64,000 nt of DNA from Pseudomonas bijieensis (GCF_013347965.1 NZ_CP048810.1:2418001-2482000), one strand, 5' to 3'; positions 16,925 to 27,466 are shown, numbered from the stretch's first letter. Notes: generated from the letters alone by a model not told the origin. A program made the numbers and translations.

Positions 16925-19900
16925 TCAATCCGGCAGCCAGCCATCTGCCCAGTAGCGCAGGTTATCGCCGCGCAGCATGAAATCGCGCAGCACCATCTCA
17001 CGTAGCTGATCACCCATTCGATAACTGGCCTGCGGGTCTGACAGATGCATGCGAATCGCCTCCAGCCACTCCTGCGTACTGTTGGTCTTCACCTGGGTAC
17101 AGGGTAGATGACCGCGATAGGCTTCGGTTTCGGTACAAATGACCGGATAGCCGCAAGCACCGTATTCCAACAACCTGAGGTTGCTTTTGCAGTCATTGAA
17201 AATATGCTGCTCCAGCGGTGCCAAAGCCAGGTCCAGGTTCAGACTCGCCAGCTTGGCCGGGTACGAAGAGAGCGCGACGCCGCCATGGTATTCGTGCACA
17301 TAGGGCCTGAGCGAATCCGGGCACATACCGAAAAAAACCCATTCGACTTCGTCGGCCAGCTCGCGTACCACCTCGGCGATGACTTCCAGATCGCCCCGGT
17401 GGCTGGTGCCGCCGCCCCAACCGACCCGAGGCTTGATCGAGGTGCGACGCCGGCTGGAGATGCGGTTCCACAGGTGCGGCGCCAGCATGTTCGGCACCAC
17501 GCGAATATCGTGATGCAGGTTCGACAGCGCGTCAGCCAGAGGAAACGTCGAAACCACGACCCGATCGCACAGGGCGATACCACGTTCCAACAGATCCTGA
17601 ACGTTGTCAGGCATGTTGCGGGTGTGATCGTTCTTTACCGGGATCCGCGCCACATAATCATCGAGCTCATAGATGCGCAGGGCATTCGAATAGGTTTTCA
17701 CCTGGACGAGATCATTGAACTTGCTGGCGTTGTAGCGCCCCTGAAACACAATCACATCCGGCGCTTCGCGCTCGATTTCGATGATCGACGGCATTTCATA
17801 GGAGACCCGTCCGACGATTCGTCCGGCATTATGCAACTCGATCAGTGGCTGGCTGATTCGATAATGACCGATGGCTGAACTATTCAGGGCCAAGCCCAGG
17901 ATCGACGGCAGCGGCTGGCTGCACAACGGGTTCCAACCGGTGCGCTGCCCCGGCGCCAGGCTGAAGCTGTTACCGGTCAAGCTAAGGTTGCGGTTGTAGG
18001 CCGGGTCATTGGCTATCTTGGGTAACCAGCGCTGATAAAACGACTCTTGCTCCTGCTCCACACGCTGCTTCCAGGACGCCTCGCGGGCAAACCCGGCGGA
18101 AGGCTTCAGGATCACGTTCGCATAGGGGGTCGTCACCACCAGATAACCTTGCTTGCCAATTTCCAGGCACAGTTCAAGGACATTGATGCCTGGCGTGTCG
18201 ATGGCAGGCGACAAGCCTCCCACGCTATCGAACACGGCCCTGCGCACCAGCAGGCAGTGACCGCTCACCGCGCTCCAGTTCTGTACCACCTGCAGACGCT
18301 GCATGTAGCCGCCGGCAGTCGGTTGTTCATTGGCAAACGGCCGACCGGCCAGGCCATCGAGGCCGAGCACCAGACCGGTGTCGATCACCTGGCCCTGCAA
18401 GTTCAGGGTTCGCGGGCCAACGATGGCCACTTCAGGGCGCTGGGCATGATTCAATAATTCGTCCAACCAGGCCGCGTCGTGAATCACACAAAATGGACTG
18501 AGCAACAGCAAGTAATCACCGCGAGCCTGCCGGGCCGCGCAATTCCTCACCCGCGCTTCGTTGCTCTGCTCGTCAGCGGCCACTATTCGCAACTTGTCGC
18601 TGCCCAACTCGGCCATGGCCGCCAGCCAGTTGCGCATTTCATCGGTTTCGCTGCCATTGTCGACGATGATGACTTCGTAATGCCCATAGTCGGTGGTGGT
18701 CAACAAACTGTTGATGCAGCTTTCCAGCGCCGCCAGTTGATCCTTGACGCTGATGATGATCGAGACCAGCGGACGCTCGGGATGCAGGTATTCGATCCGC
18801 GGGATCAACGGCAACGGTCCAGGATGCAACTGATGCTCCACACCAATGCGCTGCAAGTGGGTCGTCAGCAGACGAGGCCCCTGCTCGATCACCTGCGGTA
18901 GCGAAAGCCATTGGGCGAAAGCCTGGGTCGACTCCACCTGGATCTCCGCCAAGTGCTCGATGGTCTGCGGGCCATCGGTTTCCACCAGGCGCCAGATCAG
19001 ATCATGGGGCGCCAGTTCGCCCAGGTCCGCATCAAAGCCACCCAGTTCCAGCACGCGCTGGCGCGAGAAGGCCAGAGTCCGGCCCACATAAGGGTAGGCG
19101 CGCATCAGGTCAAGATTGAAATCAGGCTTGAAGATCGGTTCCAGCGATTTGCCGTCTTCCAGCGCACCTTCGTCGCTGTAGACACAGGCGATGCCAGGCA
19201 TCGCATTGATTCGTTCGGCCAACACCAACAGCGCCGAGGTTCTCAAACGATCACCGGCACGCAGCAGATAGAACCAATGGGCGCCGTCCAGGCGTGGCAA
19301 CAACTCATTGAGCGCACGAACCCAGTCGGGTTGCAGCGCCAAACGCATCACATTGCCTTCGATCGCACCCCGGCCATTGGAAAACAGTACCACCGGTTCG
19401 CTGGTGTAAATCTGCGAGGCAATGCTATCCAGCGTCAATGCCACCGCCTCGGCGTCCCCATCGAAGTCGAACACCACCGGCACAATGCCTGGGCGTTGTG
19501 CCCAGAATTCGACTTGTCGCAGGACCACCCGTTGGCGCGACTTTTCGAACTGTCGATACTCCAACCACTGCCGGTAGACTTCGTCGTAACTCTCGGCGTC
19601 GGTGCCGACCTGATACGCGACAATGGCTTGCCGGCTGGCCATCAACGAATACAGGTTCAACTCTTCCCACTCGTGGGGCTGGTTCGGCTTGACCTGATCC
19701 AGGTTCAGATAACGCACCCAACCCGACGCGGGTGCCGGCTCGCCACTGCGTTGGGCCAACATCTGGGCCAACCAGGTCCACTCGACAATCGAGGCATCGA
19801 CGATGTCGGGACGGTGAGACAACCTTTGCGGGTACAACCGTTCAAAGCTGCCAAGGCTGCACAGCTCCACCAGGTTGCCGCGCCTTAACAAGCAAATGAA

Positions 19901-20539
19901 CAATGCAAGATCAAGCAGCGCGACAAATCCTTGGCCGACCTGGGCCAAGGCGGGCAGCAACGACACAATGTCCGCCCGACGCATCAGGGCACCGCTGAAA
20001 CCACCAAAGATATTTCTCGGCGTATCCTCGACGGACGCCAACAGGTCTTCGCCCTTGTATAACCCTTCAAACAAGGCGATGCCGACGTTTTCCAGGCGAA
20101 TCGGCAGCACATAACCGTCAGCATCGATAAAGTGACGCTTGCTGATGACCAATTGAACGTCGTCATGCGCTGCGAGGACCTGTGCCTGTTGCCGCACGCA
20201 GGGCTGGAGCAACTTATCGTCATCGCACAGGAACTTGATGAACTCACCGTCGGCCTCTTCCAGGCAGCGCAACATGTTCTGTTGGAAACCCAGCCGCTGC
20301 GGGTTACGCAGGTAGCGCACGGTCACATTCGAGTGATCACGCGATGAGTCGACGATCTGGCGAATGTCGTTACCGGGGCAGTCATCGCACACGATGACTT
20401 CCAAGTTTTCGTAATTCTGGTCCATGGCACTCTTGAGTGCCTCGCGGAAAAAGCGAGGGTTGAACGCGGGGATGACGATGCTGACAAGAGGAGTTGGTTT
20501 CACGCGAAAGACTCTCGGCTGGCCGGTGCCGCCTCCCAC
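16925..20539 (-). CDS. Giant multidomain glycosyltransferase (Fgt1-like by position)
   Basis: This 1204-residue protein combines several transferase modules. They are an N-terminal GT2 domain (about 15-240; PLVSIVIPAFNPRFFREAL, VIVCDDCPGND), a partial GT2-like module (about 340-570; YSDEGALEDGKSLEPIFKPD), a second clear GT2 domain (about 590-850; PLVSIIISVKDQLAALESCI, VIIVDNGSETDE), and a C-terminal GT-B-like domain (about 885-1204; GHYRISQPLIEL, RVGWGGGTSHRGDLEVI). The start is GTG 20539, which has AGGAGG 9 nt upstream; an internal GTG at 20503 lacks this. It directly follows flgL, the usual place of the flagellin glycosyltransferase gene in Pseudomonas. The number and order of sugars it adds cannot be told. 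Confidence 0.92.
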   Translation of the reverse strand: MGGGTGQPRVFRVKPTPLVSIVIPAFNPRFFREALKSAMDQNYENLEVIVCDDCPGNDIRQIVDSSRDHSNVTVRYLRNPQRLGFQQNMLRCLEEADGEFIKFLCDDDKLLQPCVRQQAQVLAAHDDVQLVISKRHFIDADGYVLPIRLENVGIALFEGLYKGEDLLASVEDTPRNIFGGFSGALMRRADIVSLLPALAQVGQGFVALLDLALFICLLRRGNLVELCSLGSFERLYPQRLSHRPDIVDASIVEWTWLAQMLAQRSGEPAPASGWVRYLNLDQVKPNQPHEWEELNLYSLMASRQAIVAYQVGTDAESYDEVYRQWLEYRQFEKSRQRVVLRQVEFWAQRPGIVPVVFDFDGDAEAVALTLDSIASQIYTSEPVVLFSNGRGAIEGNVMRLALQPDWVRALNELLPRLDGAHWFYLLRAGDRLRTSALLVLAERINAMPGIACVYSDEGALEDGKSLEPIFKPDFNLDLMRAYPYVGRTLAFSRQRVLELGGFDADLGELAPHDLIWRLVETDGPQTIEHLAEIQVESTQAFAQWLSLPQVIEQGPRLLTTHLQRIGVEHQLHPGPLPLIPRIEYLHPERPLVSIIISVKDQLAALESCINSLLTTTDYGHYEVIIVDNGSETDEMRNWLAAMAELGSDKLRIVAADEQSNEARVRNCAARQARGDYLLLLSPFCVIHDAAWLDELLNHAQRPEVAIVGPRTLNLQGQVIDTGLVLGLDGLAGRPFANEQPTAGGYMQRLQVVQNWSAVSGHCLLVRRAVFDSVGGLSPAIDTPGINVLELCLEIGKQGYLVVTTPYANVILKPSAGFAREASWKQRVEQEQESFYQRWLPKIANDPAYNRNLSLTGNSFSLAPGQRTGWNPLCSQPLPSILGLALNSSAIGHYRISQPLIELHNAGRIVGRVSYEMPSIIEIEREAPDVIVFQGRYNASKFNDLVQVKTYSNALRIYELDDYVARIPVKNDHTRNMPDNVQDLLERGIALCDRVVVSTFPLADALSNLHHDIRVVPNMLAPHLWNRISSRRRTSIKPRVGWGGGTSHRGDLEVIAEVVRELADEVEWVFFGMCPDSLRPYVHEYHGGVALSSYPAKLASLNLDLALAPLEQHIFNDCKSNLRLLEYGACGYPVICTETEAYRGHLPCTQVKTNSTQEWLEAIRMHLSDPQASYRMGDQLREMVLRDFMLRGDNLRYWADGWLPD

Positions 20540-20575
20540 GAGAGCCGACCTCCTGAGCCGTAAAAAACAGAGGCT

Positions 20576-20604
20576 GGGGGTTATCTCATTTCGACATAAC
20601 CCCC
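20576..20604 (-). terminator. Hairpin after flgL, possible terminator
   Basis: A 9-bp inverted repeat (GGGGGTTAT / ATAACCCCC) lies between the flgL stop and the next gene. On the minus strand it is followed by AGCCTCTGTTTTTT, so the T-run is seven bases beyond the stem and termination may be partial. Some read-through into the glycosyltransferase gene would make sense, since no promoter is evident for it. Confidence 0.55.
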
Positions 20605-20611
20605 AAGCGCA

Positions 20612-22177
20612 TCAGATCTTGTTGAACAGGCCTAATTGACCAATTTTACTGAACGCAAGTTGCGACGCTTGAAGCATAGTCTGCTGCAAGGTCAGGCGCG
20701 TCATCACTTCGGCCGGATCGGAATCACGAATCGCCGACTGGGTCTGCGAGTTGGCCAGGACAAAGCTCTGGTTGGTATCGCTCTGGGTGTCGAGCGACTG
20801 GCCGCGCCCGCCGACCGAACTCAACGCACTGGTCAACTGGTCGGTGCCGCTGGCCAGGTTACCAATGCCCGAGGCCAACGCCGCGTTCAATTTCTGCCCG
20901 GCGATCGCATTGCCATCGACTGGCTGGCTCAACGCGTTCCGCAACTGGTTGATGGTGTCCAAGATGTTCTGGGTTTCGTGGGTGTTGACCGAAATACTGA
21001 ACTGATCGTTAGCCGCTGGAGCGCCATTGAGGGTGAAACTGACCCCTGATGCGGTCGCAACGTTGCCCGCCAGTGTGCCGCTTGAGACCGACTTGCTGTC
21101 AGCGGTCAGTGGCGCGGCGTACAGGTCGAAATCCGTAGCGCTGGTGAACTTGAGCACCGCCGACCCCGTCGGGAAACTGGCATGGTAGGCCGCCGGATCA
21201 GTGATTTGACTGCCGGTGATCTGGGTCGCGGTGGCGTTGCCCGGGCTACGGGCCGGCGTGAACGAATCGGGCTTGGCCGCCAGGGTAAAGGTATGGCCGG
21301 GCAACACCGCGCCCGCGGCGTCACCGGTTTTCAGGTTCACGTTCAAGGTCAGGTCGACGCCGCGAAAGACCACGCTCTGCCCTGCCTGGGAGCTGGGGTC
21401 GATGACTCCGCCCTTGCTGGCTTCGGCGGTCACGTCGTTGCCACCAGAATCGGTGATTCTCAACTGGGTGCCGCTAACGAATTCCACCGTGTATGGCTCG
21501 CCACTGCGGAACTGGCTGTTGTAGGTCACGCTGGACGAGACTTGGCCGTTGGTCAGCACCACGCGACCATCATCCACCGCCGGTGCGGTCATGGTGACCT
21601 GGGTGCGACTGGTGTTGACCGCTTGCTGGAACACTTCCCAGCCGGTGCTGTTGGTGGCCATCGACATGGTGTCGCCGATCGGCAGGTCAAGGGTGACTTG
21701 GTCGCCGTTGTAGCTGTAGCTACCGTCGTCGTTGCGGGTGAACGGTACGACATCGCCTTTGGAGCCGGCAAAGATGTACTTGCCGTTTTCATCCTTGGTG
21801 TTCATCAGGCTCAGCAATTGGTCTTCGATCGACCCCAGTTCCGAAGCGACCGCTTTACGGTCGGCGTCGGTGTAAGCGGCGTTACCGGCGCTCACAGCCA
21901 ATTCCTTGGCGCGCTGCAGCACGTTGCCAATGCTGGTCATGACCGCTTCGGTCGTGCCCAGGGTCGCCTTGATGGTGGTGACGTTGGCTTCATATTGGGA
22001 CAGCATCGAAGCCTGGTTGCCCAGTTGCAGCAGGCGCGAAGCCCCCACCGGATCATCAGCGGCGGTGTTCACCCGCACCAGGCTGCTGGCCTCTTCGCTG
22101 GTCTTGACCACCTTGGCGAAGTTCTTCTGGTAGTTCGCAGCCGTGCTTTCGTAAAACTGAGAAGTAGAAATGCGCAT
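20612..22177 (-). CDS. flgL: Flagellar hook-associated protein FlgL (HAP3)
   Basis: FlgL is the junction protein between hook and filament, exported by the flagellar type III apparatus. The 521-residue protein starts MRISTSQFYESTAANYQ and has a flagellin-like coiled N-terminus (VRVNTAADDPVGASRLLQLGNQ). Its C-terminus (MTRLTLQQTMLQASQLAFSKI) pairs with it. At 521 residues it is much longer than the E. coli protein (317) because of a large variable middle domain (about 180-400), common in fluorescent pseudomonads. AAGGAG precedes the ATG by 9 nt. It is the last gene of the leftward flgFGHIJKL run, 13 bp after flgK. Confidence 0.97.
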   Translation of the reverse strand: MRISTSQFYESTAANYQKNFAKVVKTSEEASSLVRVNTAADDPVGASRLLQLGNQASMLSQYEANVTTIKATLGTTEAVMTSIGNVLQRAKELAVSAGNAAYTDADRKAVASELGSIEDQLLSLMNTKDENGKYIFAGSKGDVVPFTRNDDGSYSYNGDQVTLDLPIGDTMSMATNSTGWEVFQQAVNTSRTQVTMTAPAVDDGRVVLTNGQVSSSVTYNSQFRSGEPYTVEFVSGTQLRITDSGGNDVTAEASKGGVIDPSSQAGQSVVFRGVDLTLNVNLKTGDAAGAVLPGHTFTLAAKPDSFTPARSPGNATATQITGSQITDPAAYHASFPTGSAVLKFTSATDFDLYAAPLTADSKSVSSGTLAGNVATASGVSFTLNGAPAANDQFSISVNTHETQNILDTINQLRNALSQPVDGNAIAGQKLNAALASGIGNLASGTDQLTSALSSVGGRGQSLDTQSDTNQSFVLANSQTQSAIRDSDPAEVMTRLTLQQTMLQASQLAFSKIGQLGLFNKI

Positions 22178-22190
22178 GGGCTACGGCTCC

Positions 22191-24257
22191 TTAAAGACTG
22201 TTGATCAATGTGCTGAAGATTTGCTGCGCCGCCTTGATGATCTGCGAGGACGCGGTGTAGTACTGCTGGAACTTGACCAGGTTGCCGGTTTCTTCATCCA
22301 GGTCCACGCCCGACAGCGAGTCGCGAGCGGTCTTGGCGTTGTCCAGGATCGCGCCAGTGGCAGCGCTGTCGAGCTTGCCTTGGGCGGCCTTGGCGCCGAC
22401 GCCTTCCACCAGCTTGCCGTAGGCATCGTTCAGGGAAATACCCTCGCTGCTGGAACCGGTGTCGACGGTCTTGGCGGTCTGCAAGCCGGCCAGGACCGTG
22501 CCGTTCCGGTTGTCCAGGCTGCCCGGCTGGCTGAGGCTGATATTGATTCCCGCACCCTGGGACGGCGCGCCGGCGATGGACATGTCGAACGCGACGGTAC
22601 GCTGCACCGGCGGTACGGAGGAATCCATGATCGGGTTGCCGCTGGCATCCTTGAGCGGAACGCTCAGGCTCAGGGTGTTGCTCTGGCCAGGCTTGATCGT
22701 GCCGCTGCTGATCGTACCGCCCTGGGCATCGAGCAACTGATAAGCCTGGCTGGTGCCATCGGCGGACGTCGCGCCGAACACCACCTTGACCGGCATGGAG
22801 TTCTTGATGCCGTTCTGGATGATGGTCGTGGTGGCGGCATCGTAGATGTCCAGCTTGGTGGTCATGCTCGGCTGGCCGCTGGCCGGGATGGTCAGCGTAC
22901 CGCTGCCGCCAGGCACGATGGCAGCGCCCAGCGGCGCGGCAATCGCCAGCCGCTTGGAGTCGGTCATCTCGGTCTTGATGTTGGCCGCAGCGTTTCGGGT
23001 CGGGGTGAGCCTGAACGAGTCGCCGGCGGCTGCGGTGCCGTTGGCAAACGTCATCGAAAAACCGTCGATCACCGGTGGCGGCGTGGTGGCGGTGTTGAAC
23101 GCGCCCATCGAGGTGCCGTCGGGCAGGCGCTGGACGGTGTAGTCCGTGCCGCTGGTGAACGTCACCTTGTAGTCGTTGGTGGTCAACTTGCCGGAGTCTT
23201 CGATGGCGATGTTGAAGTTGCCGGAGCCAGCGCTGTTGTTCAACGAGGCGACGCTGCGCTGGCTGATCTGCGCGGCGCTGTTGATGTTGCTGAACAGGTT
23301 GGAGCCGAAGGCCCCGTTCATGTCGATGCCCGAGGCCTGGATGCTGTTCATCTGGTCGGCGACCACCAGGGCCACGCGGCCCAGCTCGTTCATGGCCGGG
23401 TCGAGCACGGTACTGCGGTAGCGCATCAGGCCACCGATCTCGCCACCGGTAAGCACCTGGGTGAGGTCCATGGAGCTGGAACCACTGTTGAGCTGGATGC
23501 CCATGCGTCCCGGATCGTTCTTGTCCGGCACCGCTTCCAGGGTATTGACGATATTGCCCATCACCAACGGTTGGCCGGAGCCCAGGTAGATGTCCAGGCT
23601 GCTGCCGTTCTCGACGACCTGGGTGCCGGTAAAAGTCGAGAGCTGGCGAATGGTTTCGCTGCGGGCATCGAGCAGATCGTTGGGGGCGCCACCGGCGTTG
23701 GAGACTTCAGAGATTTTCTTGTTCAACTGCGCAACAGTGGCCGCCAGGTTATTGACCTGGTCGACCATGTTCGACAGGTTGCCATTGATGTTCTGGCTCT
23801 GCTCCGTCAACTGGTTGGCAACCGAATTGAAACGGTTGCTCAGGGCTTGGGCATCGCTGAGCAGCAACTGACGGGAGGCATCGTCACCGGGCTTGGCGTT
23901 GACGTTCTGCACCGAGGCGAAAAACTTGGTCAGCGCGCCGTTGAGACCGGTACCGCTGTCGGACAACAGGGAGTCGAGCGGGGTGATCTGCCCCTGATAG
24001 GCCGCCGCGTCACTGTTGAGCGACGTAGTGGTTTTCAGTTGCGCTTCAAGGAAGGAGTTATACACCCGACGCACATCGGCCAAGGTCGTGCCGGAACCGA
24101 TGAACACGTTGCCGTACTGGTTCGACGCCTTGGTGGTCTGCACGGTCTGCTGGCGTGAATAACCAGCGGTATCGACGTTGGCGATGTTGTTACCCGTGGT
24201 CACCAACGCAGTCTGGCTTGCTGACAGACCCGACATCCCTATATTGAGCAAACTCAT
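22191..24257 (-). CDS. flgK: Flagellar hook-associated protein FlgK (HAP1)
   Basis: This 688-residue protein forms the first junction layer on the hook. The conserved N-terminus reads MSLLNIGMSGLSASQTALVT then GNNIANVDTAGYSRQ, the standard rod/hook/HAP motif. The C-terminus has the matching EETGNLVKFQQYYTASSQII and ends in ISTLINSL-like residues. A large insertion domain (about 300-560) makes it longer than the E. coli protein (547). It has AAGG upstream of the ATG, follows flgJ by 10 bp, and belongs to the same transcript. Confidence 0.97.
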   Translation of the reverse strand: MSLLNIGMSGLSASQTALVTTGNNIANVDTAGYSRQQTVQTTKASNQYGNVFIGSGTTLADVRRVYNSFLEAQLKTTTSLNSDAAAYQGQITPLDSLLSDSGTGLNGALTKFFASVQNVNAKPGDDASRQLLLSDAQALSNRFNSVANQLTEQSQNINGNLSNMVDQVNNLAATVAQLNKKISEVSNAGGAPNDLLDARSETIRQLSTFTGTQVVENGSSLDIYLGSGQPLVMGNIVNTLEAVPDKNDPGRMGIQLNSGSSSMDLTQVLTGGEIGGLMRYRSTVLDPAMNELGRVALVVADQMNSIQASGIDMNGAFGSNLFSNINSAAQISQRSVASLNNSAGSGNFNIAIEDSGKLTTNDYKVTFTSGTDYTVQRLPDGTSMGAFNTATTPPPVIDGFSMTFANGTAAAGDSFRLTPTRNAAANIKTEMTDSKRLAIAAPLGAAIVPGGSGTLTIPASGQPSMTTKLDIYDAATTTIIQNGIKNSMPVKVVFGATSADGTSQAYQLLDAQGGTISSGTIKPGQSNTLSLSVPLKDASGNPIMDSSVPPVQRTVAFDMSIAGAPSQGAGINISLSQPGSLDNRNGTVLAGLQTAKTVDTGSSSEGISLNDAYGKLVEGVGAKAAQGKLDSAATGAILDNAKTARDSLSGVDLDEETGNLVKFQQYYTASSQIIKAAQQIFSTLINSL

Positions 24258-24267
24258 GGTTCAGACC

Positions 24268-25572
24268 TTATAAAGTCGTGGTGGCGCCTGCGGAAGCGTA
24301 GTTTTGATAACTCGTCATCTGCCGGGCTATGTTCGAAATCTTGCTGGCGTAGTGCGGATCAGTGGCGTAACCGGCTTTCTGCAACTCGCGTACAAACTGT
24401 TCCGGGTTATCGGCCGACTTCAACACATCTTGATAGCGACTGTTGCTTTGCAGCAGGTTGACCAAGTCGTGGAAACTGTCGCGATACGAGGCATAGGAAC
24501 GGAACTCGGCCGTCTCCTTAACCATCGCGCCATTGCGGAATTCGCTGGTGATCGCCCGCGCCGAATCGCCCTTCCAATTGGCGCTGGCCTTGATGCCGAA
24601 CAGGTTGTGGCTGCTGCTGCCATCGGGCTGGCGCATGACCGATTTGCCCCAACCGGTTTCCAAGGCAGCCTGGGCCACCAGGTAACGCGGGTCGACACCG
24701 ATGCGGTCGGCGGCTTCCTTGGCCATTGGCAGCATGGCGTTGACGAATTCATCGGCATCGCGGAAGGCCTTGCGCGCCGGGGCCAGCGGTGGCTGGGCCA
24801 CGGCACGACCATAGACCTGCATGTCGCCTTTGGGCTCGGCAGCCTTGAGCGCGGCCAGCCAGTCGCCATTGGCCAGTTCGCCGGTGGCCGGCTTGACGGC
24901 GGCGATGGTGCGATCCGGCAGCAGGTTCTGTGCGGGCACATCGGTATTGGCCGACGCCGAAGGCACCAGGCCGGCGAGCAGACGGTCAGCCAGTTTCGGC
25001 GGCAAGGCGAGGCGGCGCTGGTTGAGCAATTCCATGTCGTTGCGGTGGACACCCTCGGCCCCTTGCGGCGCACTCACGGCCCGCGACGCCCACAATGGAC
25101 GTTGGCCGCTGGTACGCGACAATGGACCGTCAGTAGGCAGGGTCCCGGCAGCCACCGGTGTCGGCACCGGTGCCTTGGCGACCTTGTCCAGCGCCTCTTG
25201 TTGCTTGGCAGCCGACAACGTGGCCGCCTCACCGGGCGCCAGCGGTTTGTTCTTGGACATCTGGCGCAGCAGCACATCGGCCAGGCCGATACCGCCGCCC
25301 TCGCGGGACATGGAAACGGCCAATTGCTGGTCGTACATTTCCTGGTATTGCTTGGCCTCGGGCGTATTCATGGGGTTGTCCTTGCCCAAGGCCTCGGTGG
25401 CCGAACGCATGGACTTGAGCATTTCGCCGAGAAACAGCGACTCGAATTCCTGCGCCACTTTACGCAGGTTGCCGTCGCTGTTCTTGTCGCCAACCTTGAG
25501 CTGGTTCAAGCGGTTCAGGTCCGAGTAGGAACCCGAATCCCCGCTGATCAAAGCGCCCTTGCGCATATCCAT
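24268..25572 (-). CDS. flgJ: Flagellar rod assembly protein / peptidoglycan hydrolase FlgJ
   Basis: FlgJ caps the growing rod and opens the peptidoglycan for it in the periplasm. The 434-residue protein has the N-terminal rod-capping domain (about 30-115; VAQEFESLFLGEMLKSMRSA, GGGIGLADVLLRQM). A long Pro/Ala-rich linker (about 115-265) follows, then a C-terminal glucosaminidase domain (about 270-425; DPRYLVAQAALETGWGKS with the catalytic Glu, HNLFGIKA, YDSFHDLV-like segment). GAGGGG lies 7 nt before ATG 25572. It lies 10 bp after flgI. Confidence 0.97.
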   Translation of the reverse strand: MDMRKGALISGDSGSYSDLNRLNQLKVGDKNSDGNLRKVAQEFESLFLGEMLKSMRSATEALGKDNPMNTPEAKQYQEMYDQQLAVSMSREGGGIGLADVLLRQMSKNKPLAPGEAATLSAAKQQEALDKVAKAPVPTPVAAGTLPTDGPLSRTSGQRPLWASRAVSAPQGAEGVHRNDMELLNQRRLALPPKLADRLLAGLVPSASANTDVPAQNLLPDRTIAAVKPATGELANGDWLAALKAAEPKGDMQVYGRAVAQPPLAPARKAFRDADEFVNAMLPMAKEAADRIGVDPRYLVAQAALETGWGKSVMRQPDGSSSHNLFGIKASANWKGDSARAITSEFRNGAMVKETAEFRSYASYRDSFHDLVNLLQSNSRYQDVLKSADNPEQFVRELQKAGYATDPHYASKISNIARQMTSYQNYASAGATTTL

Positions 25573-25582
25573 GGCTCGCCCC

Positions 25583-26698
25583 TCAAATCACGATCAGGTC
25601 GGCTTGCAACGCGCCGGCCTGCTTCAAGACTTCGAGGATCGCCATCAAGTCGCCCGGCGCCGCGCCGACCTGGTTCACCGCCCGGACGATTTCATCCAGG
25701 GTGGTGCCCGGGCCGAACTTGAACATCGGCTTGGCTTCCTGTTCGGCATTGACCCGCGAACGCGGGACCACGGCGGTCTGGCCGTTGGACAGCGGCCCCG
25801 GCTGGCTGACGATCGGGTCTTCGGTGATGGTCACCGTCAGGCTGCCGTGGGTCACGGCGGCCGGAGATACCTTGACGTTCTGGCCGATCACGATGGTGCC
25901 GGTGCGCGAATTGATGATGACTTTCGCCACCGCCTGGCCCGGATCGACCTCAAGGTTTTCCAGGATCGACAGGTAGTCGACTCGCTGGCTCGGATCCAGC
26001 GGCGCAGTGACGCGGATCGAGCCACCGTCAATGGCCTGGGCCACGCCCGGGCCAAGCATGTCGTTGATCTTGTCGACGATGCGCTTGGCGGTGGTGAAGT
26101 CGGAACGGTTGAGGTTCAGCGTCAGGCTGTTGCCCTGGTTGAAACCGCTCGGCACCGAACGCTCTACCATCGCACCACCAGGGATTCGACCCGCCGACGG
26201 AACGTTGACGGTGATCTTCGAACCATCGCGCCCCTCGGCATCGAAACCACCCACCACCAGGTTGCCCTGGGCGATGGCGTAGACGTTGCCGTCGATACCC
26301 TTGAGTGGCGTCAGCAGCAAGGTGCCGCCGCGCAGGCTCTTGGAGTTACCGATGGACGAGACGGTGATATCCACCTGCTGGCCAGGCTTGGCGAACGCCG
26401 GCAGATCGGCACTGATCGACACCGCCGCGACGTTCTTCAGCTGTACGTTGCCGGAACCGGCCGGCACCTTGATGCCGAACTGCGACAACATGTTGTTGAA
26501 GGTCTGCAGGGTGAACGGGGTCTGGGTGGTCTGGTCGCCGGTGCCGTTCAGGCCCACGACCAGGCCGTAGCCGATCAACTGGTTGGAACGCACGCCGGAA
26601 ATGCTGGCGATGTCCTTCAAGCGCTCGGCCTGAGCGGTAAAGGCCGCCGACATCAGCAGGGCTCCGATCAACAGCTGCTTAAGATTCAACTGGGCCAC
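25583..26698 (-). CDS. flgI: Flagellar P-ring protein FlgI
   Basis: FlgI assembles into the P-ring around the rod in the peptidoglycan layer. The 371-residue precursor has a signal peptide ([16 protein letters not shown], cleaved near residue 24) and then the family start [31 protein letters not shown] and the C-terminal [20 protein letters not shown] are also typical. The proposed start is a GTG at 26698 that directly abuts the flgH stop, so coupling with flgH is likely. The length fits the family. Confidence 0.96.
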   Translation of the reverse strand: MAQLNLKQLLIGALLMSAAFTAQAERLKDIASISGVRSNQLIGYGLVVGLNGTGDQTTQTPFTLQTFNNMLSQFGIKVPAGSGNVQLKNVAAVSISADLPAFAKPGQQVDITVSSIGNSKSLRGGTLLLTPLKGIDGNVYAIAQGNLVVGGFDAEGRDGSKITVNVPSAGRIPGGAMVERSVPSGFNQGNSLTLNLNRSDFTTAKRIVDKINDMLGPGVAQAIDGGSIRVTAPLDPSQRVDYLSILENLEVDPGQAVAKVIINSRTGTIVIGQNVKVSPAAVTHGSLTVTITEDPIVSQPGPLSNGQTAVVPRSRVNAEQEAKPMFKFGPGTTLDEIVRAVNQVGAAPGDLMAILEVLKQAGALQADLIVI

Positions 26699-27394
26699 CT
26701 AGAAAGGGAACTTCGGGCTAAGGAAGAAACGGTCGAACCAACCCGGCTGACTCGCATCGGCAAAGGCACCGGTACCTGAGTAAGTGATACGGGCATCGGC
26801 TACGCGGGTCGAGGAAACGGTGTTGTCGGTGGCGATATCATCGGCGCGAACCATGCCGGCGATGCGCACTAGCTCGTCACCGGTGTTGAGGGTCAGCCAC
26901 TTCTCGCCGCGCACGACGATGATGCCGTTGGGCAGCACATCGGCAACGGTCACGGTGATCGAACCGGTCAGGCTGTTGCTCTGGCCGGACTTGCTATCGC
27001 CCTTGGTGGCCCGATCAGAGTTGTACCCGGCGTTGAGGCTCAGGTCATTGCTCCCGATCGGGTTGTTGGTGGTCAGGCTGGAGCCGAACAGCGAGGTCAG
27101 GCCGACGCTGGTCTCGCTGGTCTTGTCGATCTGCGAGTTGGCGTTCTTGCTGGCCTGGGTCCGCTCGTTCAGGGTGATGGTGATAATGTCACCGACCCGG
27201 AAGGCCTTGCGGTCGCTGTACAGGTTCTGTTCGAAACCGGCCTGGTAGATCGAGCCATTGTTGGCCGCAGCCGGCAACGGCGTACGCGGCAACACCGGGG
27301 CGTAATACGGGTCATTGGGCCTGGGTGTCGGTGCGACACAGCCCGCGAGTGCGGTGATCCCACTCAGTGCCAGAACAGATGCGAAGCGTTTCAT
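26699..27394 (-). CDS. flgH: Flagellar L-ring lipoprotein FlgH
   Basis: FlgH forms the outer-membrane L-ring bushing. The 231-residue protein begins with a lipoprotein signal ending in the lipobox LAGC (about residues 16-19), and has the family motifs [20 protein letters not shown] and [15 protein letters not shown]. The C-terminal half carries [15 protein letters not shown] and [20 protein letters not shown], which are diagnostic. AGAGGTAGGG precedes the ATG. It is co-directional with flgG, 72 bp downstream of it. Confidence 0.97.
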   Translation of the reverse strand: MKRFASVLALSGITALAGCVAPTPRPNDPYYAPVLPRTPLPAAANNGSIYQAGFEQNLYSDRKAFRVGDIITITLNERTQASKNANSQIDKTSETSVGLTSLFGSSLTTNNPIGSNDLSLNAGYNSDRATKGDSKSGQSNSLTGSITVTVADVLPNGIIVVRGEKWLTLNTGDELVRIAGMVRADDIATDNTVSSTRVADARITYSGTGAFADASQPGWFDRFFLSPKFPF

Positions 27395-27466
27395 GACCCT
27401 ACCTCTTGGTGTTGCAGGCGACCCTGGGGTCGCCCTGTCTACGTAATGACGGACGTTGCGACGCGA

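Noticed and set aside
1..20539. LPS O-antigen cluster as the main interpretation of the island
   Set aside because: No Wzx, Wzy, Wzz or O-antigen ABC transporter gene is seen, and the island sits next to flgL with a sigma-54-type promoter; flagellin glycosylation fits better, though export genes could lie beyond the left edge.
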